A stretch of DNA of 9,833 bases from Promethearchaeota archaeon. Lineage in GTDB: Archaea > Asgardarchaeota > Lokiarchaeia > Sigynarchaeales > SOKP01. Both the position numbers and the translations under genes were made by a program. This document shows positions 1 to 7,650 of the stretch, piece after piece (within the stretch, counting starts at the first letter, position 1; every line of letters begins with the position of its first letter). Where the stretch lies: contig SDNV01000101.1 in NCBI GenBank assembly GCA_004524515.1, positions 1 to 9,833 on the forward strand. The letters run 5' to 3'. The notes below the pieces were generated by a model, which saw only the letters and a list, made by a program, of their open reading frames with translations, ran no database searches and had not been told where the DNA came from.

Positions 1-959
1 ATTACAATAAAATAAATGTTAAATCTATAATAGAGATTATACAAAAAGATGAAAATCAACAGATTAAAAAAGAAGCTTCAAAGATAATAGCCAAAATAGC
101 TATGAAGGATCCGAGAGCCATAAAACCTGAAATTTCTACAATCCTGCAATCATTTAATGAACAACAACCAACCTTGAAAATTGCTTATTCGAGATCCTTA
201 TTAGAAATAGCAAAAGATGCACCCGATATAATACCAATTGATTCTATTATTAATTTTTTCTCAGATCAAGATTCATTTATTAGGGAATCAGGAGCAAAAA
301 TATTAGGATATATCGGATTTAAAGCCCCCAATGATGCTTTAACCATTTTACTTGAACAAGGCTTAAAGGATGAAGAGTGGATTGTCAGGGAAGCATCAAT
401 TATAAGTTTGGGAAAAGTAATCGAGCATATTGAAAATAAAGAACTAATAATTAGTAATCTCATCTCATTATTAGATGATGATAATGTGTGGGTTCAGAGA
501 TCAGTGATGAACATTTTATCAAATATTAAAAATATAAAAGCATCAGATATTCCCTTTGAAAAAATTATCAAGAACTTAAATAATTCTGATCCGAAAGTAA
601 GGGAGGCTTCTGCGGGATTAATTAAAATTTACGGCTATCATAATATAGATAGAATTTTTGAAAATATTCTTTCTCTGTTGGAAGATGAATCTGAAAATGT
701 AAGAAAAAGTATGATTAATTCCCTAGTAGATATAATCCAAAAAATCGGACTTTCTGAAATTCTTTCCAAGCTTCTTAAAAATTTAAGTGATGAAGGATCT
801 TTAGAATTGCAGCGTTCAATTGCTACCATATTAGGACGAACAACTAGATATGAGGATGATAAGATTAAAAAGAGAGTGATATCTCTCTTAAAAATTAGAT
901 GTGAAATGAGCCAGGATCCCATAATATGTGAAAACTTACATAAAATAAGGGAAAGTTAA
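1..959 (+). CDS. HEAT-repeat protein, 5'-truncated by the window edge
   Basis: The frame that ends at the TAA at 957-959 has no stop back to the first complete codon at 3-5, and 318 residues are visible. The ATG at 102 is internal, because the 33 residues before it already form a HEAT-type helix pair (IKKEASKIIAKIA). About eight degenerate HEAT / PBS-lyase-like repeats follow. Each has an acidic turn and then a second helix of the form V/I-R/K-E/K-A/S...L, for example DSFIRESGAKIL, EWIVREASIISL, NVWVQRSVMNIL, DPKVREASAGLI and SENVRKSMINSL. Such alpha-solenoids are usually protein-interaction scaffolds. I see no signal peptide, membrane segment or catalytic domain in the visible part, which looks soluble. 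The partner is unknown and the missing N-terminus could carry another domain. It is followed by a spacer of about 170 bases, so it is probably not co-transcribed with mcm. Confidence 0.85.
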   Translation, partial: YNKINVKSIIEIIQKDENQQIKKEASKIIAKIAMKDPRAIKPEISTILQSFNEQQPTLKIAYSRSLLEIAKDAPDIIPIDSIINFFSDQDSFIRESGAKILGYIGFKAPNDALTILLEQGLKDEEWIVREASIISLGKVIEHIENKELIISNLISLLDDDNVWVQRSVMNILSNIKNIKASDIPFEKIIKNLNNSDPKVREASAGLIKIYGYHNIDRIFENILSLLEDESENVRKSMINSLVDIIQKIGLSEILSKLLKNLSDEGSLELQRSIATILGRTTRYEDDKIKKRVISLLKIRCEMSQDPIICENLHKIRES

Positions 960-980
960 CCAATTAATCTAAATTTAAGA

Positions 981-987
981 TTTTTTT
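981..987 (+). terminator. T7 tract, likely archaeal intrinsic terminator
   Basis: A run of seven T lies 22 bases after the HEAT-gene stop codon. T-rich tracts without a required hairpin are the known archaeal termination signal. The assignment rests on the tract and its position only. Confidence 0.45.
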
Positions 988-1021
988 AAAAATTACAAAA
1001 TTTCCTCTCTGTCGTTGAGTT

Positions 1022-1070
1022 TTTATATCTATATATTTACTCTTTAATAAAATTACGACATTAATATTTA
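1022..1070 (+). promoter_or_regulatory. Probable promoter region of the mcm-uvrD operon
   Basis: Two TATA-like stretches lie in the spacer before mcm. One is the alternating A/T run around 1022-1038 (TTTATATCTATATATTTA) and the other is TTAATATTTA at 1061-1070. Either would start transcription upstream of the TTG at 1129 and leave a 5' leader. A leader fits with the Shine-Dalgarno-like GTGATC just before the start codon. Which box is used cannot be decided from sequence alone, since the whole spacer is AT-rich. Confidence 0.4.
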
Positions 1071-1086
1071 GGATTAAAAACAATCC
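1071..1086 (+). repeat. Short inverted repeat in the mcm leader/promoter
   Basis: GGATT-AAAAAC-AATCC is a perfect 5-base inverted repeat around a 6-base loop, directly abutting the TTAATATTTA box. It could be a regulator half-site pair or a small RNA hairpin in the leader. A 5-base repeat can also occur by chance. Confidence 0.25.
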
Positions 1087-1118
1087 CGCATATTTTTGTT
1101 ATACCACAGAAAAAAGAT

Positions 1119-1124
1119 GTGATC
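1119..1124 (+). promoter_or_regulatory. Shine-Dalgarno-like site supporting the TTG start of mcm
   Basis: GTGATC matches the 3' half of the archaeal Shine-Dalgarno consensus GGAGGTGATC and ends four bases before the TTG at 1129. An in-frame TGA lies inside the site at 1120-1122, so translation cannot begin further upstream. The next in-frame ATG, at 1324, would remove much of the MCM N-terminal domain. Confidence 0.55.
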
Positions 1125-1128
1125 ATTT

Positions 1129-4100
1129 TTGACTCAACCTTTACCAAGTCCTACGCAACCAATTCATAAAACTCAAAGATTTGAGGATTTTTATCGCTTA
1201 TTTCAGGATAAACCGGGAATTTTTAAATATCAAGATCAAATTAATAAAATTATCGATGAGGGAGGAAATACTCTTATCATATTATATGAAGATCTTCTTT
1301 CCTTTGATCCGCAAATTGCCGAAATGCTACAAGATAACCCAGAATCTTTATTGGAGGATGCTATAGAAGCCTATAAAAATGTTATTAAACTTCAATCTGG
1401 ATCTTTATCAAATCAAAACTATTTTGTAAGAATTGCTACAAAAGATAAAAAATGTCCATTAACTGTCCCAATTAGAGGGTTAAGGTCAAAGCATATAGAT
1501 AAATTGGTTTGGTTTAAGGGAATATTGGTTAGAATTTCCACAGTAAGGCCAAAATTGACCATTGCTGCATTTGAATGCCAAGTATGTGGAGCTACTATCA
1601 CAATCCCTCAGTTAACTTCTAAAGCAAGATGGCCTAAATTTTGCAATAATAAACGATGCAAGGCTAAAGCTCACTCTGATTTTAGACTCATATCTCGAAA
1701 TTCAGAATTTATTGACTGGCAAAGTATTACAATACAAGAAGTTCCTGAAGATTTACCTCCTGGAAGAATTCCTAGAGCTGTACAAGCTATTCTTACATAC
1801 GATCTTGTTGATATTGTAAAACCTGGAGATAGAATAAATGTAATGGGCATATTTAAATCTGTATTAGCCCAATCGATAAAAGGTTTGAACTCAACTTTGT
1901 TTAAAACCTATGTAGATATAAATTTTATCGATCCCGAAGATAAAAGTGATGAATTTATCGATATATCAAAAGAAGATATTGAGATAATCGAGAATTTATC
2001 GAAAGAACCAATGATTCAAAAAAAAATTGCTCGTTCTATTTCTCCTACAATTTATGGAAGGGACGATTTAAAAATGGCTTGTGCCTTAAGCTTATTCGGG
2101 GGAACGAGAAAACCAAAACCAGGGGGGAGTTTTAAACGGGGTGATGTGCATGTATTATTCGTAGGGGATCCTGGGACTGGTAAAAGCGAGATCCTAAAAG
2201 GAACTGTAGAAATATCCCCAAGAGGATTATATACTTCCGGAAAAGGTTCGAGTGGTGTTGGTTTAACGGCTGCGGTAATTAAAGATAATGAAACTGGTCA
2301 AATGAATCTTGAAGCTGGAGCCATTGTCTTAGCCAACGGGGGGATAGCAGCGATTGATGAATTTGATAAAATGGATACAGCAGATCGTTCTGCTCTGCAC
2401 GAAGCGATGGCGCAACAATCTTATCATTACAACACAGAAATTTTAACTACAAATGGAGAGCGCTTTCTTATAGGCGAATTTGTAGATTCTTTAATGAAGA
2501 AATATAATGAAAAAGCAATTAAGGCAGATAATTGTGAAATTTTACCATATCAAGATATTGGAATCTATTCATCTGATTTCAAAAATATCTTTAAAACAAA
2601 AATAAATAGAATTAGCAGACATATTGCACCTAATTATTTCTATAATTTTTTATTTTCAAATGGTAGAACAATAACAGTTACACCTGAACATCCTATTTAT
2701 GTATTTAAAAATGGTGAACTTAAATGTGTGAGGGCTGAACACTGTAGAACTAATGATTTTATACCAACTCCTAGATTTCTACCAAACTCAACTGAAGTTA
2801 TTCAATTAAACAAAATTGATGAAAAATATCATCCCCACGCAAAAGAAGTGAAATTCCCATCAAATTTAAATCCAAAATTGAGTAGAATTTTAGGGTATTT
2901 GGTTTCAGAGGGCCATAGTTATAAGGGATCAGCAGCAGAAATTGGATTTTCTAACAAGAATTCAATTTTACTTGATGATTTTAATAAGATCATGTTTGAA
3001 ACATTTGGAATTTTTCCAACTATTGGAAAAAATAAATGGGGAGTAACAACGCTTAGATACATTTCCATTGAGTTATATAAATGGATGATAAAGAATTTTA
3101 GTGAATTAATGGTTATTTCAAAGAAAAAACGTATTCCATCTAAAGTCCTTGGAAGTGATTTAGAAAATTCAAGGCAATTTTTAATAAGTGCGTTTAAGGG
3201 TGATGGTAGTGTTGAAGCATTTACGATTTGTTATAGAACATCCTCTATAGGATTAAGCAGAGATTATCAAGATTTATTATTGAAGTTAGGAATTCAATCG
3301 CGAATAAATTTTGATAAAAATAGTGATTCTTTTAAAGTCCACATCCGATCAGAATCATTATTAGAATTTTTAAGAATGATTGTTGAAGAGGACGATGTAA
3401 GAATTGAAAAAATAAGAAATCTGGTAAAACCTGAAAAAATTAAGACACATCATCATAATATACTCCCAACATCTTTAATAAATACTCTAATTGAAGTTAA
3501 GAAAAAGTTAGCAATCCCAAATGATGGATATTATTTTCGACACATAAAAAATAAACATGGTTTCACACGAAATAAATTTATAAACGAATTGAATGTATTA
3601 AGGGAAAAACTATTTCTACTGAAAAATGAAATAAAAAGAGATATTGATATTAGGGAACTAAGAGAACAATCAAATTTTTCTCAATTCTTATTAGCTAATA
3701 TTTCAGGACTGACAAGACGTACAATCGATTATTATGAAAGAGGTGGCTATAATCAAACTGAGAGGGATAAAATTAAAATAAAAATTTTAACCTCTTTGAA
3801 AAAATATATCAAAGAAATTTACAATCAAATTGAATACCTCGAAAATTATAGCAACTCAGATATTTTATGGGGTCGAATAAAAAAAATTAAGATAATCCAA
3901 AATTTAGGAAAAGATTTTACTAAATGGGTGTATGATTTAACTGTTGAACCTAATCATACATTTATAAGTCAGGGAGTTATTTTACATAATACGGTAAGTA
4001 TCGCCAAGGCAGGAATTGTAGCTACTTTAAAATCGCAAACAGCTATTATTGCTGCAGCAAATCCCTATACAGGAAGATTTAATGAATATAAATCATTTAC

Positions 4101-4839
4101 TGAAAATACCCGTATGCCCCCTTCTCTTTTAAGTCGATTTGATTTAATTTTTAAGGTTGTTGATCGCCCAGATCCGGCTAACGATGCCCAAATGGCCGAA
4201 TTTATCTTACAGAGTGCAATGATGGAACCTGATGAATTTCTTGAAAAGACTGAGAAAGCGAATAAATTGATTGCTCCTATCAATATCGAACTTTTAAAAA
4301 AATACATCAAACACGCAAGAAAAAATATTCATCCTATTTTAAGTGAGGAAGCTAAAGAAAGAATTAAAGAATTTTATTTAGAATTAAGAGGACAATACAA
4401 TAAAGAAGATGCGATAGTTTCAATTTTAGCTAGGAATCTGGACGCATTAGTTCGAATGAGCGAAGCTTATGCTAGAATGGCACTACGAAAAAAAGTAATG
4501 AAAGAAGACGTAGAAGAGATCATTATACTTTTTAAAAGATATTTAAAAGATACGGGTTATGATAAGGAAACCGGAAAATTTGATGTGGACATGATTCTTA
4601 TGGGTCAACCCAGAAGTAAAACCAATAAACTTACCCGTGTTTATGATCGTTTAAAGGAATTATTTGAAGAGAATAGTTGGAAAGCCCTTGAGAAAAAAAG
4701 CGTAATAGAGACAATAGAATTAGGAGAAAATATCGATAAAAGTTTTATTAAAAATGCCATCGAGGAGGCAATAAAAGAGGGCACAATTTACGAGCCAAAA
4801 CCAAATTATATTAAATTTACAACCAAACAAGATCAATAA
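1129..4839 (+). CDS. mcm: Replicative DNA helicase MCM, intein-containing precursor
   Basis: This is the minichromosome maintenance helicase, the hexameric AAA+ 3'-5' motor of the archaeal replication fork. The precursor has 1236 residues. Removing the 524-residue intein leaves 712, a normal archaeal MCM length. In order there is an N-terminal domain (about residues 20-280) with a zinc-binding set C150, C153, C172 and C177. Walker A follows at 345-353 with K352, then Walker B with D410 and E411. The intein spans 431-954. After it come the presensor-1 hairpin segment starting TVSIAKAGI, sensor 1 with N978, the arginine finger R1003 in SRFDLIF, and a C-terminal winged-helix domain over roughly the last 75 residues. 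Walker A reads GDPGTGKS, where archaeal MCMs usually have GDPGTAKS. Translation starts at TTG 1129, supported by GTGATC upstream and an in-frame stop just before it. The gene ends two bases before the UvrD-like helicase ATG, which suggests an operon. The family call is secure. Confidence 0.97.
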   Translation: MTQPLPSPTQPIHKTQRFEDFYRLFQDKPGIFKYQDQINKIIDEGGNTLIILYEDLLSFDPQIAEMLQDNPESLLEDAIEAYKNVIKLQSGSLSNQNYFVRIATKDKKCPLTVPIRGLRSKHIDKLVWFKGILVRISTVRPKLTIAAFECQVCGATITIPQLTSKARWPKFCNNKRCKAKAHSDFRLISRNSEFIDWQSITIQEVPEDLPPGRIPRAVQAILTYDLVDIVKPGDRINVMGIFKSVLAQSIKGLNSTLFKTYVDINFIDPEDKSDEFIDISKEDIEIIENLSKEPMIQKKIARSISPTIYGRDDLKMACALSLFGGTRKPKPGGSFKRGDVHVLFVGDPGTGKSEILKGTVEISPRGLYTSGKGSSGVGLTAAVIKDNETGQMNLEAGAIVLANGGIAAIDEFDKMDTADRSALHEAMAQQSYHYNTEILTTNGERFLIGEFVDSLMKKYNEKAIKADNCEILPYQDIGIYSSDFKNIFKTKINRISRHIAPNYFYNFLFSNGRTITVTPEHPIYVFKNGELKCVRAEHCRTNDFIPTPRFLPNSTEVIQLNKIDEKYHPHAKEVKFPSNLNPKLSRILGYLVSEGHSYKGSAAEIGFSNKNSILLDDFNKIMFETFGIFPTIGKNKWGVTTLRYISIELYKWMIKNFSELMVISKKKRIPSKVLGSDLENSRQFLISAFKGDGSVEAFTICYRTSSIGLSRDYQDLLLKLGIQSRINFDKNSDSFKVHIRSESLLEFLRMIVEEDDVRIEKIRNLVKPEKIKTHHHNILPTSLINTLIEVKKKLAIPNDGYYFRHIKNKHGFTRNKFINELNVLREKLFLLKNEIKRDIDIRELREQSNFSQFLLANISGLTRRTIDYYERGGYNQTERDKIKIKILTSLKKYIKEIYNQIEYLENYSNSDILWGRIKKIKIIQNLGKDFTKWVYDLTVEPNHTFISQGVILHNTVSIAKAGIVATLKSQTAIIAAANPYTGRFNEYKSFTENTRMPPSLLSRFDLIFKVVDRPDPANDAQMAEFILQSAMMEPDEFLEKTEKANKLIAPINIELLKKYIKHARKNIHPILSEEAKERIKEFYLELRGQYNKEDAIVSILARNLDALVRMSEAYARMALRKKVMKEDVEEIIILFKRYLKDTGYDKETGKFDVDMILMGQPRSKTNKLTRVYDRLKELFEENSWKALEKKSVIETIELGENIDKSFIKNAIEEAIKEGTIYEPKPNYIKFTTKQDQ
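2419..3990 (+). mobile_element. Intein with LAGLIDADG homing endonuclease in MCM
   Basis: The element is a 524-residue in-frame insertion between AMAQQ and TVSIAKAGI, just before the presensor-1 hairpin of the AAA+ domain. Splicing elements are complete. The first residue is Ser (S431 of the precursor) with block A SYHYNTEIL. Block B contains TPEH (intein residues 88-91), and block F reads VYDLTVEPNHTF. Block G ends ILHN, with penultimate His and terminal Asn, followed by Thr955 as the +1 nucleophile. The endonuclease has two dodecapeptide motifs, LGYLVSEGH (acidic E at intein residue 164) and LISAFKGDGS (D at residue 262). Both acidic catalytic positions are present, so cutting activity is plausible. 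A helix-turn-helix lies near intein residues 412-443. No frameshift or internal stop is seen, so the intein should splice itself out and ligate Gln430 to Thr955. Confidence 0.95.
3652..3747 (+). other. Helix-turn-helix segment inside the intein
   Basis: The intein stretch LREQSNFSQFLLANISGLTRRTIDYYERGG has the spacing of an XRE/Cro-type helix-turn-helix: a first helix, S-Q at the start of helix 2, a glycine turn, T-R-R-T in the recognition helix, and a final ERG. It lies after both LAGLIDADG motifs and before splicing block F. It probably adds DNA-recognition surface for homing. The call rests on pattern similarity only. Confidence 0.6.
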
Positions 4840-4841
4840 AA

Positions 4842-6983
4842 ATGGAACACCCTATAAAACAATTAAAAAATAAATCTCATAAGAAGAATTCTCTTCATAT
4901 TAACAAAATTTTATTTAGAGATGATTTAAATGTCGAACAATTCAATATTGTGAACAATATCAAGGGTCCTATGATTGTCATAGCAGGAGCGGGATCAGGA
5001 AAAACAAGAACTATTACATATAGTGTGGCAAAATTAATGGAAAACGGGGTAAAACCGTCAGAAATTATGCTTGTTACATTCACTAATAAAGCTGCAAGAG
5101 AGATGTTACAAAGAATTAAAAAATTATTAGGGAAAGAACCAAAAGGTATCTGGGGAGGCACCTTTCATTCCTTAGCAAACAGATTCATAAGAAATTATAC
5201 TCATTTAGCTGGTTTAAAACCTAGATACACCATAATCGACCAATCTGATTCAAACATTCTAATGAAGTTATCTATTGAAGAAATATTTCCCAATTATAAA
5301 TTAATGAATTTTCCAAGTGCTAAACAATGTTTTAAAATATTATCTTATCAAATTAATACTAATAGATCCATTAAAGAAGTTTTAGAATGGAAATATCCTC
5401 AATTATTAAAAGAAAATATCCTAACCAAACTTGAGAATTTGTTTGATGGCTATAATGAGCGAAAAAGAAAAAATAATTTGGTAGACTTTAATGATCTATT
5501 AGTTATATGGAACCGATTGCTTAATGAGAAAGAAATTGCATATGATATTGCACAAAAAATCAAATATATTTTAGTGGATGAATATCAGGACACAAATTAC
5601 ATTCAAGCGAATATTATTCTAAAAATCGCCCAAATAAATCAAAATATTATGGTAGTAGGTGATGATGCACAAAGTATTTACAGTTTCCGAGGTGCTGATT
5701 TTAAAAATCTATTAAATTTTGGAAAAAGACTAAAAAATATTGAACAATATAAAATTACGTATAATTATCGTTCAACTCCTGAAATTTTACAGCTTGCAAA
5801 TGATTCTATCAAAAATAATCAACTTCAATTTCAAAAAATAATGAAACCGGTGAGAAAAAGTCTCCTTAGACCGAAGCATGTTATAGTTACTAATGAAAAA
5901 GACCAAGCTAATTTTATTATCAAAGAAATTCTTACTCTAAGATCCAAGGGGATAAATTTATCTGAAATTGCAGTTTTGTACCGTTCTAATTTTCATTCGA
6001 TCATTTTACAAAAAGAACTACAAGCAAATGCTATTCCTTATGAAGTTCGTTCTGGTATCTCTTTTTTTGAACAAGCTCATATAAAGGACGTAGTTGCTCA
6101 TCTCAGAATACTTCTTAATCCGTTTGATGAATTGGCCTGGAATAGAATATTTAAGATTATTCCTAATCTAAGTAAAATCTCAGCTCAAAAAATTTTTAAA
6201 ATTCTAACAACATTAAAAGATCCACTTAGAGAGCTAAAAAAATTTATAAATTCAAATTCACAGATAAACAAAGAAAAATTATCCAAGCAGGCAATTAATA
6301 ATATGCTAAAATATTTTGAATCCTTTGAAAAGTATTCCACAAATTCTAACCCTTATGAGATTCTCCAGAAAATTAAAAAATTAATAAAACCCCATATTAT
6401 GAAGAATTTTGAAAATTCTAATGAGAGATTAAAAGACATTGATGTTCTTATTGAATTAGCTCATGATTATAACTTGCTTAGCACCTTTCTAGACGAATTT
6501 AATTTAAATATGTCAGAGTTATCAACTAACTTAAAAGGATTAGTCAATAAAGAAGAAGAAAATAATAGAGTAATACTTTCTACTATACACAAAGCTAAAG
6601 GTCTAGAATGGAAAATAGTGTTTATTATTTCATTGGCAGAATTGCTCTTTCCTCCTTCACATAATACAAAAGGAGATTTAGATATTGAAGAAGAAAGGAG
6701 GATTTTTTATGTTGCGTTAACAAGAGCTAAAGATGAAATATTCATAATAACTCCAAAATCAACAACCTCTTACAAAAGAAAATTGTATCTCCAACCCTCT
6801 CGATTTATAGAAGAACTGGATCCCTCTTTATATGAGTTATTAGACCACTCCGATAATCGTTTTGAACTTTTAAACATTAATTCTAATGATTATGTTTCTA
6901 AAAAGAATAATTCTAAAAACCAAAATCGGCATTTTGATTCTGAATTTACAACCGCAGATAAATTATTAAAAGGCAAAAATTAA
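4842..6983 (+). CDS. uvrD: UvrD/PcrA/Rep-type superfamily 1A DNA helicase
   Basis: This is an ATP-dependent 3'-5' DNA helicase/translocase of 713 residues, close to the usual UvrD/PcrA length. All SF1A motifs are present in order: Q-motif glutamine Q33, Walker A AGAGSGKT with K54, motif Ia TFTNKAAREM, Ib GTFHSLA, motif II VDEYQDT with D246 and E247, motif III GDDAQSIYSFRGA, motif IV YNYRST, motif V IHKAKGLEW around H583, and motif VI with R619-K630 (YVALTRAK). The first 28 or so residues are a Lys-rich extension not needed for the fold, and the C-terminal 60 residues are polar and probably disordered. In bacteria the family acts in nucleotide excision and mismatch repair and strips proteins from DNA; the archaeal substrates are less clear. 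The ATG lies two bases after the mcm stop with no visible ribosome-binding site, so translation is probably coupled to mcm. The gene symbol denotes the family, not proven orthology. Confidence 0.93.
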   Translation: MEHPIKQLKNKSHKKNSLHINKILFRDDLNVEQFNIVNNIKGPMIVIAGAGSGKTRTITYSVAKLMENGVKPSEIMLVTFTNKAAREMLQRIKKLLGKEPKGIWGGTFHSLANRFIRNYTHLAGLKPRYTIIDQSDSNILMKLSIEEIFPNYKLMNFPSAKQCFKILSYQINTNRSIKEVLEWKYPQLLKENILTKLENLFDGYNERKRKNNLVDFNDLLVIWNRLLNEKEIAYDIAQKIKYILVDEYQDTNYIQANIILKIAQINQNIMVVGDDAQSIYSFRGADFKNLLNFGKRLKNIEQYKITYNYRSTPEILQLANDSIKNNQLQFQKIMKPVRKSLLRPKHVIVTNEKDQANFIIKEILTLRSKGINLSEIAVLYRSNFHSIILQKELQANAIPYEVRSGISFFEQAHIKDVVAHLRILLNPFDELAWNRIFKIIPNLSKISAQKIFKILTTLKDPLRELKKFINSNSQINKEKLSKQAINNMLKYFESFEKYSTNSNPYEILQKIKKLIKPHIMKNFENSNERLKDIDVLIELAHDYNLLSTFLDEFNLNMSELSTNLKGLVNKEEENNRVILSTIHKAKGLEWKIVFIISLAELLFPPSHNTKGDLDIEEERRIFYVALTRAKDEIFIITPKSTTSYKRKLYLQPSRFIEELDPSLYELLDHSDNRFELLNINSNDYVSKKNNSKNQNRHFDSEFTTADKLLKGKN

Positions 6984-7046
6984 TATGACTACTTCAATTT
7001 GATAATTTAACCTAAAAATTTCAATTTACTATTTTGTTATATGCGT

Positions 7047-7050
7047 GTGA
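7047..7050 (+). promoter_or_regulatory. Shine-Dalgarno-like GTGA deciding the rubrerythrin start
   Basis: GTGA, the core of the archaeal GGAGGTGATC signal, ends four bases before the ATG at 7055. It lies inside the longer frame that begins at TTG 7034 and therefore favours the downstream ATG. Confidence 0.45.
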
Positions 7051-7054
7051 AAAT

Positions 7055-7621
7055 ATGATAACAGTGACAGAAAATTTAAAGGAAGCCATTATTGGAGAAA
7101 GTACCGCAAAGAAAAAATATGAGTATTTTGTTGAAAAAGCCATAGAGGAAAAACATCCTGAAATCGCTCATCTATTTAAATCAATCGCATACGCAGAGAG
7201 TATCCATATAAAGAACCATATAAAAGCATTATCGAAAATAACCAACTCCCAAGTTGACTTAAATGAGATATTTAAAATTGATGAAAATGAACTTAAGGCT
7301 AAAGTATCAAATACCCGGGATAACTTAATACAATCAATAGCAGGAGAGACTTTTGAATTCAAAAAAATGTATAAAAGTTTTATGAAGAATGCAAAAAAAG
7401 AACATACCTTTTTAGCAGAATATACATTTACTCTCGCAAGAAAAGCAGAGAAGGTTCATAGCAAATTATTCATTAAATATTTAAAACAACTTGATAGCAA
7501 TCAACCTTTTGAACCTATCGACATTTATGTGTGTAAAATTTGTGGAAACGTTGAATTAGAAAATGCGCCGAATACATGTCCAAACTGCGACCACGATCAA
7601 AAATTTTTTGTAAAAGTCTAA
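7055..7621 (+). CDS. rbr: Rubrerythrin
   Basis: The protein has 188 residues: an N-terminal ferritin-like diiron four-helix domain and a C-terminal rubredoxin domain. All seven expected diiron ligands are visible with family spacing: E15, E48, H51, E98, E101, E132 and H135. The rubredoxin iron site is C160-x2-C163 and C175-x2-C178. Rubrerythrins reduce hydrogen peroxide to water in anaerobes, with electrons entering through the rubredoxin centre, so a cytoplasmic oxidative-stress role is expected. I chose ATG 7055 because MITVTENLKEAIIGES matches the usual rubrerythrin N-terminus and GTGA precedes it. A TTG at 7034 would add seven unconserved residues. The gene follows uvrD by 71 bases and may share readthrough, but the leader could hold its own weak promoter. 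It is convergent with the kinase-like gene, 29 bases away. Confidence 0.95.
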   Translation: MITVTENLKEAIIGESTAKKKYEYFVEKAIEEKHPEIAHLFKSIAYAESIHIKNHIKALSKITNSQVDLNEIFKIDENELKAKVSNTRDNLIQSIAGETFEFKKMYKSFMKNAKKEHTFLAEYTFTLARKAEKVHSKLFIKYLKQLDSNQPFEPIDIYVCKICGNVELENAPNTCPNCDHDQKFFVKV

Positions 7622-7628
7622 TTTAAAG

Positions 7629-7634
7629 TTTTTT
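7629..7634 (+). terminator. T6 tract after rubrerythrin
   Basis: A run of six T starts eight bases after the rubrerythrin stop, in the short convergent gap before the minus-strand kinase-like gene. It fits an archaeal T-tract terminator. No hairpin was identified. Confidence 0.4.
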
Positions 7635-7650
7635 CATTCATTAGATATAT

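Noticed and set aside
1..959. HEAT-repeat protein as a PP2A-A-like scaffold for the PPP phosphatase in the same window
   Set aside because: The genes are 7.6 kb apart with unrelated genes between, and the HEAT repeats are generic. Nothing in the sequence links them.
960..1128. AT-rich spacer before mcm as a replication origin
   Set aside because: No repeated origin-recognition-box-like motifs and no Orc1/Cdc6 gene nearby. AT-richness is general in this DNA and the spacer is adequately explained as a promoter.
2419..3990. Intein region as a group I intron or a frameshifted gene fusion
   Set aside because: The reading frame is continuous from TTG 1129 to TAA 4839, and protein-splicing blocks A, B, F and G are all present, so this is an intein.
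4065..4310. Minus-strand open frame opposite the C-terminal half of MCM, and similar antisense frames at 266-463, 638-922, 1419-1601, 4895-5161 and 7168-7362
   Set aside because: All lie within strongly supported coding regions on the other strand and show no recognisable domain.
7034..7054. Longer rubrerythrin model starting at TTG 7034
   Set aside because: It adds seven residues with no family counterpart. The ATG at 7055 matches the usual N-terminus and has GTGA four bases upstream.
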